Assembly (NCBI GenBank): GCA_963773585.1
Contig: CAVZBR010000001.1
Coordinates: 744,001-808,000, forward strand
Source of the DNA: CAVXJN01 sp963773585
Lineage (GTDB): Bacteria > Pseudomonadota > Gammaproteobacteria > JASBUN01
DNA length: 64,000 bases
Reading direction: 5' to 3'
Shown: positions 1 through 8,688 of the stretch, piece by piece
Layout: every line of letters begins with the position of its first letter
Position numbering within the stretch: position 1 is the first letter of the stretch
Made by a program: the position numbers and the translations under genes
The notes under the pieces: generated by a model
Told to the model about the DNA's origin: nothing
Databases searched by the model: none
Seen by the model: only the letters and a program-made list of their open reading frames with translations

Positions 1-1604
1 GCAAGTTCGAACTGCAGCAGTTGCCACTGGCGGCGTTGGCGCAGTTGATGCCGCAGGACATTCACATCACCGGCACAGTCGACGGCAATGCCGAAGTAGC
101 TTCCACCAACGGGTCGCTCTCGAAGGTGGACGGGCAGCTGCGCTTGAGTTCCGGCGCGGTGCGCTACAAGGCGGATGCCGAGCACGTGGTGGATGAATCC
201 TTCGGCGGCGGTGTGCTGAACATCGGCCAGAAGGGTGAACAGTTGGTAGGAAATCTGCAGATCGATCTAGCCGGTAAGGATCGCGTGGCAGGCGAGATGC
301 GAGTTGGCATGCCCGGCGGGGGGGGCTGGAGCGCGAGCCGGATCGATGGTCACCTGAGTCTGCAGATGGCTCGCTGGGACATCGTGGAAGTCTTCGTGCC
401 CCAGGTCAGCGGCGTCGACGGCACCCTGCAAGGCCGGCTGACGCTTGCCGGTACAGTGGGCGAACCGCAAATTTCAGGCGAAGCCCGTTTGCGCGCCAAT
501 CAGGTCGAGTTGCCGCAGGCCGGCACAGTGCTAAAGGACGTGGATCTGCGGGTCGCGGACGCCGGTCGCGGTGCTTTGCAATTGCAAGGCAGTGCCCATT
601 CCGGCGGCGGCGTCGTGCGCATCCAAGGCGATTTCAAAATGCCGAGTGCAGATCCCTGGCGCACGCAATTGCACATCAGCGGCGATCGTTTCCTGGTCGT
701 GAACACCACCGAGGCCAAGGCCTATATTTCTCCGGATCTCGATATCAAAGCACAACCGAAGCGAATCGATGTCAGCGGCGAACTGACTGTGCCGGAAGCC
801 AAACTCACGCCCAGCGATGGAGGCTCGGCAGTCAAGCCTTCCAGTGACGTCGAAGTCATCCGCAATGACAAAGAGCAAGTCAAGCAACAGAGCGGTTGGA
901 CGGTCTATGCCAAGGTTCGCTTGAACCTCGGCGAGAAGGTGCATTTCACTGGTTACGGGTTTGACGGCCGCATCACCGGCACGCTCGCGCTCGATGATGT
1001 GCCCAACAAAATTACGACCGCGACCGGTACCCTCGACATTCACGACGCCAGCTACACGGCGTACGGCAAGACATTGACGGTGGACAGCGGCAGTCTGAGC
1101 TACGCCGGTAATCCGGTCACGAATCCGGGATTGAACTTTACCGCCACGCGTACTATTCAGGAAATCAAGGTCGGCGTTCAGGTGAGCGGTACGGCGTCGA
1201 ATCCGCGACTGGATCTGTTCTCCGATCCAACCATGAGCGATGGCGACATCCTGTCGTATCTGGTTACCGGTAAGCCGCTCAGCGGCGCGGGCCAGGGAGA
1301 CAGCAAAGCTTTGATGGCGGCGGCAACGAGCGCCGGCCTGGCGAAAGGCGCCGCGTTGGCGGAAAAAATCGGCCACCAGCTCGGATTCCAGGATGTGAGC
1401 GTGGGCCAGGAAGGCGACTCCGACAAACCTTGGTTGACTGTGGGGCGCTACTTGTCGCCAAAGCTGTATGTCAGCTACGGCGTCGGACTGTTCGAACCGG
1501 GCAATGTGGTGCGCTTGCGCTATGAATTGACCAAACACTGGAAGGTACAGGGTGAAACCGGCTCGACCAGCGGCGCCGATATACTCTACACCATCGAACG
1601 TTGA
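1..1604 (+). CDS. tamB: TamB, C-terminal part (5' end outside window)
   Basis: The reading frame is open from the left edge, so only about the last 530 residues are present. TamB is an inner-membrane-anchored, periplasm-spanning protein that works with TamA in outer-membrane protein insertion and/or phospholipid transport. The visible part is the beta-rich repeat region followed by the conserved C-terminal DUF490/TamB domain: the segment with SYLVTGKPLSG near position 1250, then LSPKLYVSYGVG, and a terminal SGADILYTIER-type ending are typical of the family. It converges on the symporter gene, with stop codons about 12 bases apart. The start and any tamA partner lie outside the window. Family assignment is sure; the exact function in this organism is inferred. 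Confidence 0.9.
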   Translation, partial: KFELQQLPLAALAQLMPQDIHITGTVDGNAEVASTNGSLSKVDGQLRLSSGAVRYKADAEHVVDESFGGGVLNIGQKGEQLVGNLQIDLAGKDRVAGEMRVGMPGGGGWSASRIDGHLSLQMARWDIVEVFVPQVSGVDGTLQGRLTLAGTVGEPQISGEARLRANQVELPQAGTVLKDVDLRVADAGRGALQLQGSAHSGGGVVRIQGDFKMPSADPWRTQLHISGDRFLVVNTTEAKAYISPDLDIKAQPKRIDVSGELTVPEAKLTPSDGGSAVKPSSDVEVIRNDKEQVKQQSGWTVYAKVRLNLGEKVHFTGYGFDGRITGTLALDDVPNKITTATGTLDIHDASYTAYGKTLTVDSGSLSYAGNPVTNPGLNFTATRTIQEIKVGVQVSGTASNPRLDLFSDPTMSDGDILSYLVTGKPLSGAGQGDSKALMAAATSAGLAKGAALAEKIGHQLGFQDVSVGQEGDSDKPWLTVGRYLSPKLYVSYGVGLFEPGNVVRLRYELTKHWKVQGETGSTSGADILYTIER

Positions 1605-1616
1605 CCCGTGCTGTGC

Positions 1617-3082
1617 TCACTCACGGCCAGTAAGAACATCTTCGCCAGTCCGCGCGCGCACCTCCTCGTCATGGCGTTCCTGCGCGTGCTGTTGCTGGCG
1701 CGATGATGTGCCGCCGATCCAGCGATCCATCAGTCTTGCCGCAACCAGGTCACCGCTGACGTTGATGGCTGTCCGACTCATGTCGAGGATGCGATCGACG
1801 CCCATGATGAGCGCAATGCCGGACGCCGGTATGCCGACGGTGGTCAGGATCATGGCCAGGACCACGATCCCGACTCCCGGCGTGGCCGGCGCACCGACTG
1901 AAGCGCCAACGGCTGTTATGACAATCAAAAGCATGCCGCCGAGGCCAAGCTCGATGCCGAACACTTGGGCCAGGAAGATCGCCGCCACGCCTTGATAGAG
2001 TGCTGTGCCGTTCATGTTGATGGTGGCGCCCAAAGGGTCACGAACTGCGAAATGGACGGCCTGACGCCGAGCTTTTCCTCTGCCGTCCTGATCGAGAGCG
2101 GCATGACTGCGGCCGAACTGGAGGTTGAAAATGCCAACAACAGTACGTCTCCCACAGCCCGTAGAAATCTCTTCGGCGTCATGCCGGCGGCGAAATACAT
2201 CAGTGTCAAATACAGCCCGAACAAGCTCAGCAACGCCAGCAACACGGTGGCGACGTACACTGCCATGCCGAGCAGTGCGTTCAGTCCGAGGCGAGCGGAG
2301 AGGGCAGCCAGCAGCCCGAATACGGCCACCGGTGCCAGCCACATCGCCCAGCGCACGACCGTCATGCATACTTCCTGCAGCGAGCCGAGCAAGTCCAACA
2401 GGGGCTTGGATTGCTTGGGCGCCATGATCACCAGCGCGATGCCGACGATGACGGCGAAGATCACCACTTCGAGCATGTTGCTTTCGGTCATGGACATGAG
2501 CGGGTTGGTGGGCACCAAGGTCACGATGCGCTCGGGAAAGTCATCGAGGGTTGGCGGCACGGTGCTGGCGGGCGCTGCTGCCGGCGCCGATTCCGACATA
2601 TGCAACAGCTGCGGTTCGATGAACTGTCCGGGCCGGATCCACAATGCGAACGCAATACCGATCACGATCGCGATCGCCGTGGTCGCGACAAAATACAGGG
2701 CGACGCGTAAACCGACCCGACGAAGCTGATCAAGGTCTTCGCTTGCGGCCAGCCCGCGGATGATCGATGCAAATACCAGGGGTATCACGATCATCTGAAT
2801 CAACGCCAGGAACAATCGGCCCGGCAACGCCAGCCAGTCGCTGAGCAGACCCGCCGTATGCGGTGCAACCCAACCCACCGAAGGCCCGATCAGGAAGCCC
2901 GTTGCGAGACCGGCGAACATGCCGATCAGGACCTGTAGCCACAGCCGGCCACGGACCAACGCTTGCAGCGTATTGGAAAGATATTTCAGGGAGCGGGGTC
3001 GAAGCTCGCTCAACGCCGCTGCATTCGGGTTGCTGTCGCTCATATTGGCGCCGTCGCTCGGGTTTGCCTTCTGGTCGGCCAA
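1617..3082 (-). pseudogene. Dicarboxylate/amino acid:cation symporter (DAACS), single-base frameshift
   Basis: This encodes a multi-helix sodium/proton:dicarboxylate or glutamate symporter of the inner membrane (DctA/GltP family). The N-terminal frame (start TTG 3082, or ATG 3043) carries the membrane segments up to SISQFVT. It then reads out of frame and stops at 2012. The expected family motif PLGATINMNGTALYQG continues in another frame and the homologous sequence runs to 1617. One extra C in the run at 2035-2037 (read as GGG on the plus strand) would give FVTPLGATINMNG and a protein of about 488 residues, so a single-base loss in a homopolymer explains everything. The gene starts 10 bases after the DUF748 gene, suggesting one transcript. 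It could be a real inactivation or a sequencing error. Confidence 0.85.
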
Positions 3083-3092
3083 TGGGCGCGCG

Positions 3093-5594
3093 TCACCGTA
3101 GCCGCAGCTCGGCGCGCGGTCGCCCCGTGCCAGTGGTCGCGTTCCGCGTGCAGGATTGCAAGCGCTCCTGGTCGATGCCGTAGCTTCCGGTCAAAACGCT
3201 CATCACCCCCGTAGTACGATTCTGCGGTAGGCTCGATGAGTCGTTCGCAGCCGCGCGGTCGTCTTCGGTCGTTAGGGCGCATATTTGCAAACGCACCGCA
3301 GGTCGCTGCTGCAGCAGCGCCGCCAGACGCCTCAGATAGGTGTCGGCCACCGAATTGAGTTCCGCCGAACCGGCGCGAAACAGGAGCGGTTCCAGGAGCA
3401 GTCCTTTGCCGTGCAGAACGCTATTGTCGGCTTCGGCGATACCGAATGGTTGCAGCGTATTCCGCACGGTACTCAGCGCGGCGTCACGCAGGCTGCTGCT
3501 GAGCGCTTGGTCGAAGGCCAGGCCGAGATCGAAATCCGCTGCCTCGAGGTCGCCGCGCAAGGGCATCTCGACCCGCTGTACCTGATCGCGGTCCCGTAGC
3601 AGTGTGAGTGCCACCGGCACTGGCATAGGCAGCTGCTCACGCACCGCGGGCGACGGTTCGCCCGACCGCCGCAATCGCGTTCCGCGCGCAACGAGTTGGT
3701 TGTCACTGCGTAGTGCGCCGTCGATTACATGAATGGTAGATTCGACGTCCAACTTTCCGGCTTTGAGCTCGATTCCTAGATGTTCCCTGCTGTAGGGACT
3801 CAGGGGCGCCAATGGCAGCCTGTAGATTTTGGTCTTCAGCGAAAGATTCAGGTGCTCGGCGAACGGACGCAGTTTGCCGACTGCGACGATGCGCGTGCCG
3901 TCGGCGATGGCACCCTCCAGTATCATCGGACTCAAGCGCAGTGGTTCGGCGCTGTCGAGTTCCGCCAGCGAGAAATGCTGTAGCTTTATGGTCCTCGCAA
4001 AGGCCGGCTTTACGCTCTGATCTTCGAATCGCAAGGTATTGTTGCCGTTTTCGATCGCGACGCGGTCGATTCGCCAATAGACATCGGAATCGGCGGTTTC
4101 GGCGCTCGCCGGCGCGGGCGCAGCCAAGCCCAGCCAGTGCCCGTCGGCTTGTTTACGTAGCAGAAGATGAACATCACTGAGTTCGAGGCGCTCGGCAGAG
4201 AAGCGCTGGCGAGCGGTGAGTGCGAGTTGTTCGAATAACGCCGACTCACCGCGTGCGAGTGGCTCGCGGGTATCAGGCGCCGGAGCGTCGATGCGATAAT
4301 GCAACAGCTCGAGGGAATTTGCGGTGACGCGGTACGTGCCTTTCATGTCCAGGTCGCGCAACGATGCTTGCGTGGCGTCCAGCAACTCGATGTTCCGCTC
4401 TGGGCGTTGCACATGGAGATCGAACAGCTGTAGCTGCCCGGCCGCAGAAACGCCGCCCGGCACGTCGAGCGCGCCTTCGCTGAGTACGCCTTGCCAGTGG
4501 GCGCGTCGGGCCTGTACCGACAGATCCGTTCGTGTGCGTTGCAAGGCGACGGCCTGCATTTCCAGTGCGCCGTCGGCAGAAACGGTCGGCGGCCGCCGCA
4601 GATGCACGTTGGCGTTCAAGCGCCCGTGCCATTCCGTCGAGTCGGTCTGCACAGTCCCTCCAGGAGTGGTCAGCCGAAGTTGCGTCGATTTCCATTGTCC
4701 CTGCTGGTGGAAGCCGGCGCCGCCACCGGTCAGTTGCACTTCCCCTTCTCCGGCCCAGACGGATTCGCCGATCTGCAGTTTTGTGTCTGGGCCGGCAACG
4801 CGCAGATCATGCACGCGGACCGTGCCCTCATTGGCCAACTGCAGGTGGTTTTCGACATCGCGCAGTAGCCGCAAGCGCAGTCTGGCATCGGCAAAGCCCT
4901 GGAGCTCGCGCAGCGCCGGTGCTAACGGCGCGGTGCGAGCCAAGTCGAGATTGTCGAGCTCGATTTCTCCTTCGCCTTCGGGAACGTCGGCGGCCAGCTT
5001 GAAGGTGCCCCTCACCCGTAGCGGAGCGCCTGCGAGATCCCCCTCCAGCAAGACGCTGCTGCGGTCTTGTGCATTGCTCGACCAGGGCGAGAGCGTACCT
5101 TCGCGAACGCGCCATGGGATACGCGTCGCGCCGACGGGCAACAATAGTTCGACGTCGGAGAGTCGCAAATTGCGGATTTGGATCGGCCAGTCTCGATCGC
5201 CGCTGCGACCCAGCGACGCGATCGCGGTCCTGTCAAAACGCAGGTTGGCGTCATGCACCGTAACGGTGTCGAAACCCAGGCGATGGTGCCACAAGCTTTG
5301 CCAGAGAAATCGCACCCTAAGATCGCCAGCGCTCAGGGTGTCGCCATCGCCATACTCGACCAACAGCTGACGGATTTGGACCGTGCCCTTGATCGGATTG
5401 CTTTCCAACTCGCCGATGGTGACATTTTTGGCGTTGTGCGCATAAAACCACTGTTCGATCCCGTAGCGCAGGGCATATGGCATGCCCACCAGCGCTGCGG
5501 CTACCAGTAGCAAAAGGAAGATAAACGACCATAGCCACGCGCTGCGGAACATCGAGCGAGAGTCTATGGTCTGTGAAGACGCTGGCTCGCGCAT
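3093..5594 (-). CDS. DUF748 / AsmA-like envelope protein
   Basis: A protein of 833 residues with one N-terminal membrane anchor (about residues 16-41, rich in L, V and A) and a long beta-rich periplasmic region. The motif GELESNPIKGTVQIRQL near residue 65 and the body are typical of DUF748 proteins, relatives of the AsmA/TamB/YhdP group that bridge inner and outer membranes. The C-terminus (AGSAELNSVADTYLRRLAAL) resembles the OmpA-like tail seen in DUF748 members. The start is uncertain: ATG 5594 is used here, and ATG 5552 just before the membrane segment is possible; neither has a clear ribosome site. It precedes the symporter by 10 bases. A role in envelope lipid traffic or integrity is inferred from the family only. 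Confidence 0.75.
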   Translation of the reverse strand: MREPASSQTIDSRSMFRSAWLWSFIFLLLLVAAALVGMPYALRYGIEQWFYAHNAKNVTIGELESNPIKGTVQIRQLLVEYGDGDTLSAGDLRVRFLWQSLWHHRLGFDTVTVHDANLRFDRTAIASLGRSGDRDWPIQIRNLRLSDVELLLPVGATRIPWRVREGTLSPWSSNAQDRSSVLLEGDLAGAPLRVRGTFKLAADVPEGEGEIELDNLDLARTAPLAPALRELQGFADARLRLRLLRDVENHLQLANEGTVRVHDLRVAGPDTKLQIGESVWAGEGEVQLTGGGAGFHQQGQWKSTQLRLTTPGGTVQTDSTEWHGRLNANVHLRRPPTVSADGALEMQAVALQRTRTDLSVQARRAHWQGVLSEGALDVPGGVSAAGQLQLFDLHVQRPERNIELLDATQASLRDLDMKGTYRVTANSLELLHYRIDAPAPDTREPLARGESALFEQLALTARQRFSAERLELSDVHLLLRKQADGHWLGLAAPAPASAETADSDVYWRIDRVAIENGNNTLRFEDQSVKPAFARTIKLQHFSLAELDSAEPLRLSPMILEGAIADGTRIVAVGKLRPFAEHLNLSLKTKIYRLPLAPLSPYSREHLGIELKAGKLDVESTIHVIDGALRSDNQLVARGTRLRRSGEPSPAVREQLPMPVPVALTLLRDRDQVQRVEMPLRGDLEAADFDLGLAFDQALSSSLRDAALSTVRNTLQPFGIAEADNSVLHGKGLLLEPLLFRAGSAELNSVADTYLRRLAALLQQRPAVRLQICALTTEDDRAAANDSSSLPQNRTTGVMSVLTGSYGIDQERLQSCTRNATTGTGRPRAELRLR

Positions 5595-5715
5595 GGATAC
5601 TTAGCTTTTGGCAATGAACCGCGGATGAGTGGCATCCCCCGTCGGAGCACCGCGTGCGGTGCTCCGTCCCGTGCAGAACTCCGGCCGATATAGCAGCTCG
5701 CGAGCGATCGATCCC

Positions 5716-6744
5716 CTACCAATTGTAGCCGACGGTAAGCAGGTAAGTCAGATCCGTCTGCTCGGTGCCGGGGGGTGGACTGCGATCCCAATCCACGTTC
5801 ACCTGTACTGATGTGTCGAGGTTGTCCATCAACGGGACGCGCAATCCCGTCTCGCTGCGTATGATCAGGTCTTCGGAATTCTCGAGGCTTTGAAGGCCTT
5901 CATGCTTATGGAAAAACTGCAGGCGGTTGTTGAAGAAATACTGGTCGTAGTTCAGCGCCCACCGTGCGGCGATGAATGATTCATCCGCGGCCGATATAAA
6001 ATCCTGGTTGACGTAGGTCAGGCCTCCTTCAAGTGACAGATTCTTGCGCTTCGATTCGACAAACTGATGTCCCAGGCCGCCGCCGAGCACACTGCGCAAA
6101 TTGAGGTCCTTGAAGCGATCACGGATGAAGGACGCGTTGGTATAGAGATAGCGTTTTTCGGTGAGAAAGTGATCGTATTTGCTGTAAACCGTGGTCCGGT
6201 CGGCGCTCTTGTTGCCGTCTTCGCTGCTGCGTTGCGCGGTGGCGCCGACGGTGTAACGATTCTCCTTGGTCCTCGCCACCATTTCGGTATCCAGATACAG
6301 ATTCTTGGTTTCGCTGTTGCCGGACGTGGCATTCACACCGAGTTTGACGTGTCCGGTAAACTCTACGCCTTTGCCGCTTACCGCCGGTGACGGATTGATG
6401 TAGGCGATTTTGTCCAGGGCGATCGGCGCGGTCTCGATGATCTCACCGGCTTTCAATGTCACCTTTCCCGGCTCATCCGCGTTTCGAAAAGTGGCATTGA
6501 GGCTGGTATCGTCTTTGAGCATGACTTGCACCGGCTTGTCGGTCGTAATGCCGCTGACGTCGATCCAGTGGATTTTGATTTCACCGGCATACGGCGTTTT
6601 GAACACCAGATTTTGGTCTTCTTTGCGTACCACCTTGCCGGAAATGTGATCGCCATTGCGAAGCGTTACCGTGTCGGCAAGTACGGAGCAGGACATGGTG
6701 CCGGCCAGCATCGTAGCCAGCGCTCTTGATGTAACACTCGACAT
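5716..6744 (-). CDS. DUF481 outer-membrane beta-barrel protein (YdiY-like)
   Basis: A protein of 342 residues with an N-terminal signal peptide (MSSVTSRALATMLAGTM, predicted cut after VLA). Residues 24-115 form a small beta domain that begins DTVTLRNGDHISGKVV, and the remainder is a DUF481 beta-barrel with many alternating strands, ending in an aromatic residue (GYNW) as expected for barrel assembly by the BAM machine. The start ATG 6744 is supported by a GAGGGA ribosome site about 6 bases upstream. The protein is divergently oriented to zntB. The function of DUF481 proteins is not well defined; salt or acid response has been proposed for some members. No sign of truncation. Confidence 0.8.
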   Translation of the reverse strand: MSSVTSRALATMLAGTMSCSVLADTVTLRNGDHISGKVVRKEDQNLVFKTPYAGEIKIHWIDVSGITTDKPVQVMLKDDTSLNATFRNADEPGKVTLKAGEIIETAPIALDKIAYINPSPAVSGKGVEFTGHVKLGVNATSGNSETKNLYLDTEMVARTKENRYTVGATAQRSSEDGNKSADRTTVYSKYDHFLTEKRYLYTNASFIRDRFKDLNLRSVLGGGLGHQFVESKRKNLSLEGGLTYVNQDFISAADESFIAARWALNYDQYFFNNRLQFFHKHEGLQSLENSEDLIIRSETGLRVPLMDNLDTSVQVNVDWDRSPPPGTEQTDLTYLLTVGYNW

Positions 6745-6777
6745 GAAATCCCTCAGAAATATGGGTTGGATATTGGC

Positions 6778-6806
6778 ATCATAATGCCTAAGGGCTCTCA
6801 GGCCAA
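6778..6806 (-). promoter_or_regulatory. Candidate sigma-70 promoter of the DUF481 gene
   Basis: On the minus strand TTGGCC, 17 bases, then TATGAT (5 of 6 matches to the -10 consensus), about 34 bases upstream of the DUF481 start codon. The -35 match is only half of consensus, so this is tentative. Confidence 0.35.
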
Positions 6807-6880
6807 AAACACGGATTAAAATTGCGTTAACTCATGCGGCAAGCTTTGTTTTGCCCCGATCCGCCACTAACGGAGCTTAT

Positions 6881-7855
6881 ATGTTCACAAATGACGGACT
6901 GATCGCTGCCTATTTGTTGGACGGCCAGGGGGGCGCCGAGGCCTGCGACTGGCCGCAGATCAAGGCATGGCAACCTGAGCGGGGCGTGTTGTGGGTGCAC
7001 CTGGACTACACCAGCGACAATGCCCGCCGTTGGGTGCGCGAACACAGTGGTCTCGACCCCTTGGTGGCAGACAATCTACTGCAGGAAGAAACCCGTCCGC
7101 GCAGCGTGCCGGTGGGCGATGGTCTCCTGGTGCTGCTGCGCGGAGTGAACCTCAATCCCAACGCGGAGCCTGAAGACATGGTGTCGATCCGCATCTGGGC
7201 GAACCGTCATCGGATCGTGACGGCGCGGCATCGGCATCTGTTGTCGGTTGAAGACCTGCGCGTGGCGCTCACAGCTGGCCGCGGGCCGCGCGGCGCAGGC
7301 GAGTTTCTGGTGCAGATCGCGGATCGGATGGTGGCGCGCATGGCCGATGTCATCGACGGTATCGACGAGCGCGTGGGCGAACTGGAAGACCAGATTCTGG
7401 TCTCGGAAAGTTATCGCCTGCGGCCGCTGCTGGCCGACGTGCGGCGCCAAATCATCAGCCTCCGCCGCTACCTGGCGCCGCAGCGCGAGGCCATGGCGCG
7501 CCTGATCCAGGAGCAGGCGGAATGGCTGCACGCGCAGGAGCGCATGCGGCTGCGGGAAGTGGGTGATCGGGTCACCCGATACGTCGAGGACTTGGACGCC
7601 GCGCGCGAGCGTGCCGCGGTAACCCAGGAGGAACTCAACAGCCGTTTGTCGGAACAAATGGATCGGCGTATGTACGTGCTCTCGATCGTTGCCGCCGTGT
7701 TCTTGCCGCTGGGATTCGTGACCGGCCTGCTGGGGATCAATGTCGGGGGTATCCCGGGGGCCGAATACCATTACGGTTTTTTTGCGGTGTGTTTCTTGCT
7801 CGGAGGATTGGCGGCGATGCAATTCTGGCTGTTGCGCCGCAAACGTTGGGTGTAG
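6881..7855 (+). CDS. zntB: ZntB/CorA-family metal ion transporter
   Basis: A protein of 324 residues with a large soluble N-terminal domain, a long helical stalk and two C-terminal membrane helices. The pore signature GINVGGIPGAE lies between the helices; the Gly-Ile-Asn motif is the CorA-superfamily selectivity element and the following GGIPG is typical of the ZntB branch, which moves zinc rather than magnesium. The C-terminus is basic (RRKRWV), as in this family. An in-frame codon at 6851 exists, but ATG 6881 is chosen because GGAG lies just upstream and MFTNDGLIAAYLLDG matches family N-termini. The gene is divergent from the DUF481 gene. Metal specificity is inferred. Confidence 0.85.
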   Translation: MFTNDGLIAAYLLDGQGGAEACDWPQIKAWQPERGVLWVHLDYTSDNARRWVREHSGLDPLVADNLLQEETRPRSVPVGDGLLVLLRGVNLNPNAEPEDMVSIRIWANRHRIVTARHRHLLSVEDLRVALTAGRGPRGAGEFLVQIADRMVARMADVIDGIDERVGELEDQILVSESYRLRPLLADVRRQIISLRRYLAPQREAMARLIQEQAEWLHAQERMRLREVGDRVTRYVEDLDAARERAAVTQEELNSRLSEQMDRRMYVLSIVAAVFLPLGFVTGLLGINVGGIPGAEYHYGFFAVCFLLGGLAAMQFWLLRRKRWV

Positions 7856-7869
7856 CGAAAGGGATTCGG

Positions 7870-8688
7870 TCAACGCCGCAGCCAGCGAATCCAACTGCTG
7901 CGGCCGCGGCGCAGGTTGCGCAAATAGCCTGTAAAGTCGAGCTGCAGCCTTTGTTCATAGCCGCGAGCGCGGGCGTCGAGTCGCTCCGGCTTGCAGCTCC
8001 CGGGATTCCGGCTGACTAGGGCAATCATGTTGCCTCGTTTCGGCACCGGCAGCTGGAAGGGGGTTTTTGCAAACGCCCGCGCCATTGCCGCCAGCGTGTC
8101 GCGATAGCCGGTGGCGCGTCCGCGCCACAGATTGATCGCCAATACTCCGTGCTCGTTAAGGGCGGTTTTGCATTGGTCTATGAAGGCTTGCTGGCCCATG
8201 CAGTGCGCTGCACCGGCGGCGTCGAAGGTATCCACCAACAATGTGTCGTACTGCCCGGCAATTGCGCGGAGGGCAACAAAATCCTCGGCGCAGGCAGTAT
8301 GGACTTGCAGTCGCTCGGAGTCCGGCAGGGCGAAATAGCGCCGCGCGACGGCGATTACTTCGCTGCTGCGTTCCACGGCGTGGACCTCGCATTGCGGAAA
8401 CCGATGCAACAAAAATTTGGCTATGGAGCCGCCGCCAAGACCGAGCATGAGCACCCGCCGGGGCACGTCGGGCAGCAGCAGCAAGAAACTCATCATGGCC
8501 CGCGTGTAGGGCAATTGCAGTTGCAGTGGGTCGTGCAGCCACATGCAGCTCTGTCGCGCGGGCGTCCCGAAATGCATCGCTCGGGTGGTGTCCGTCTCGA
8601 CGACTTCGACGATGGTTTCTGAGGTCTCGCTGCGGTACACCAAGCGGCCGCGATAGTCGTCAGTCCGCGCCGTCGTGGTTTCATTCAT
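7870..8688 (-). CDS. Spermidine synthase-like (SpeE-fold) protein
   Basis: A protein of 272 residues with the Rossmann-fold core of polyamine aminopropyltransferases: VLMLGLGGGSIAKFL (nucleotide-binding glycine loop, about residues 80-94), an acidic residue at the end of the next strand (EVHAVE), and LLVDTFDAAG where the catalytic Asp of spermidine synthase normally lies. The N-terminal tetramerisation region is short. Such stand-alone SpeE-like proteins often have unknown substrates, so spermidine formation should not be assumed. The ATG at 8688 overlaps the stop codon of slt by 8 bases, which suggests translational coupling. Confidence 0.7.
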   Translation of the reverse strand: MNETTTARTDDYRGRLVYRSETSETIVEVVETDTTRAMHFGTPARQSCMWLHDPLQLQLPYTRAMMSFLLLLPDVPRRVLMLGLGGGSIAKFLLHRFPQCEVHAVERSSEVIAVARRYFALPDSERLQVHTACAEDFVALRAIAGQYDTLLVDTFDAAGAAHCMGQQAFIDQCKTALNEHGVLAINLWRGRATGYRDTLAAMARAFAKTPFQLPVPKRGNMIALVSRNPGSCKPERLDARARGYEQRLQLDFTGYLRNLRRGRSSWIRWLRR

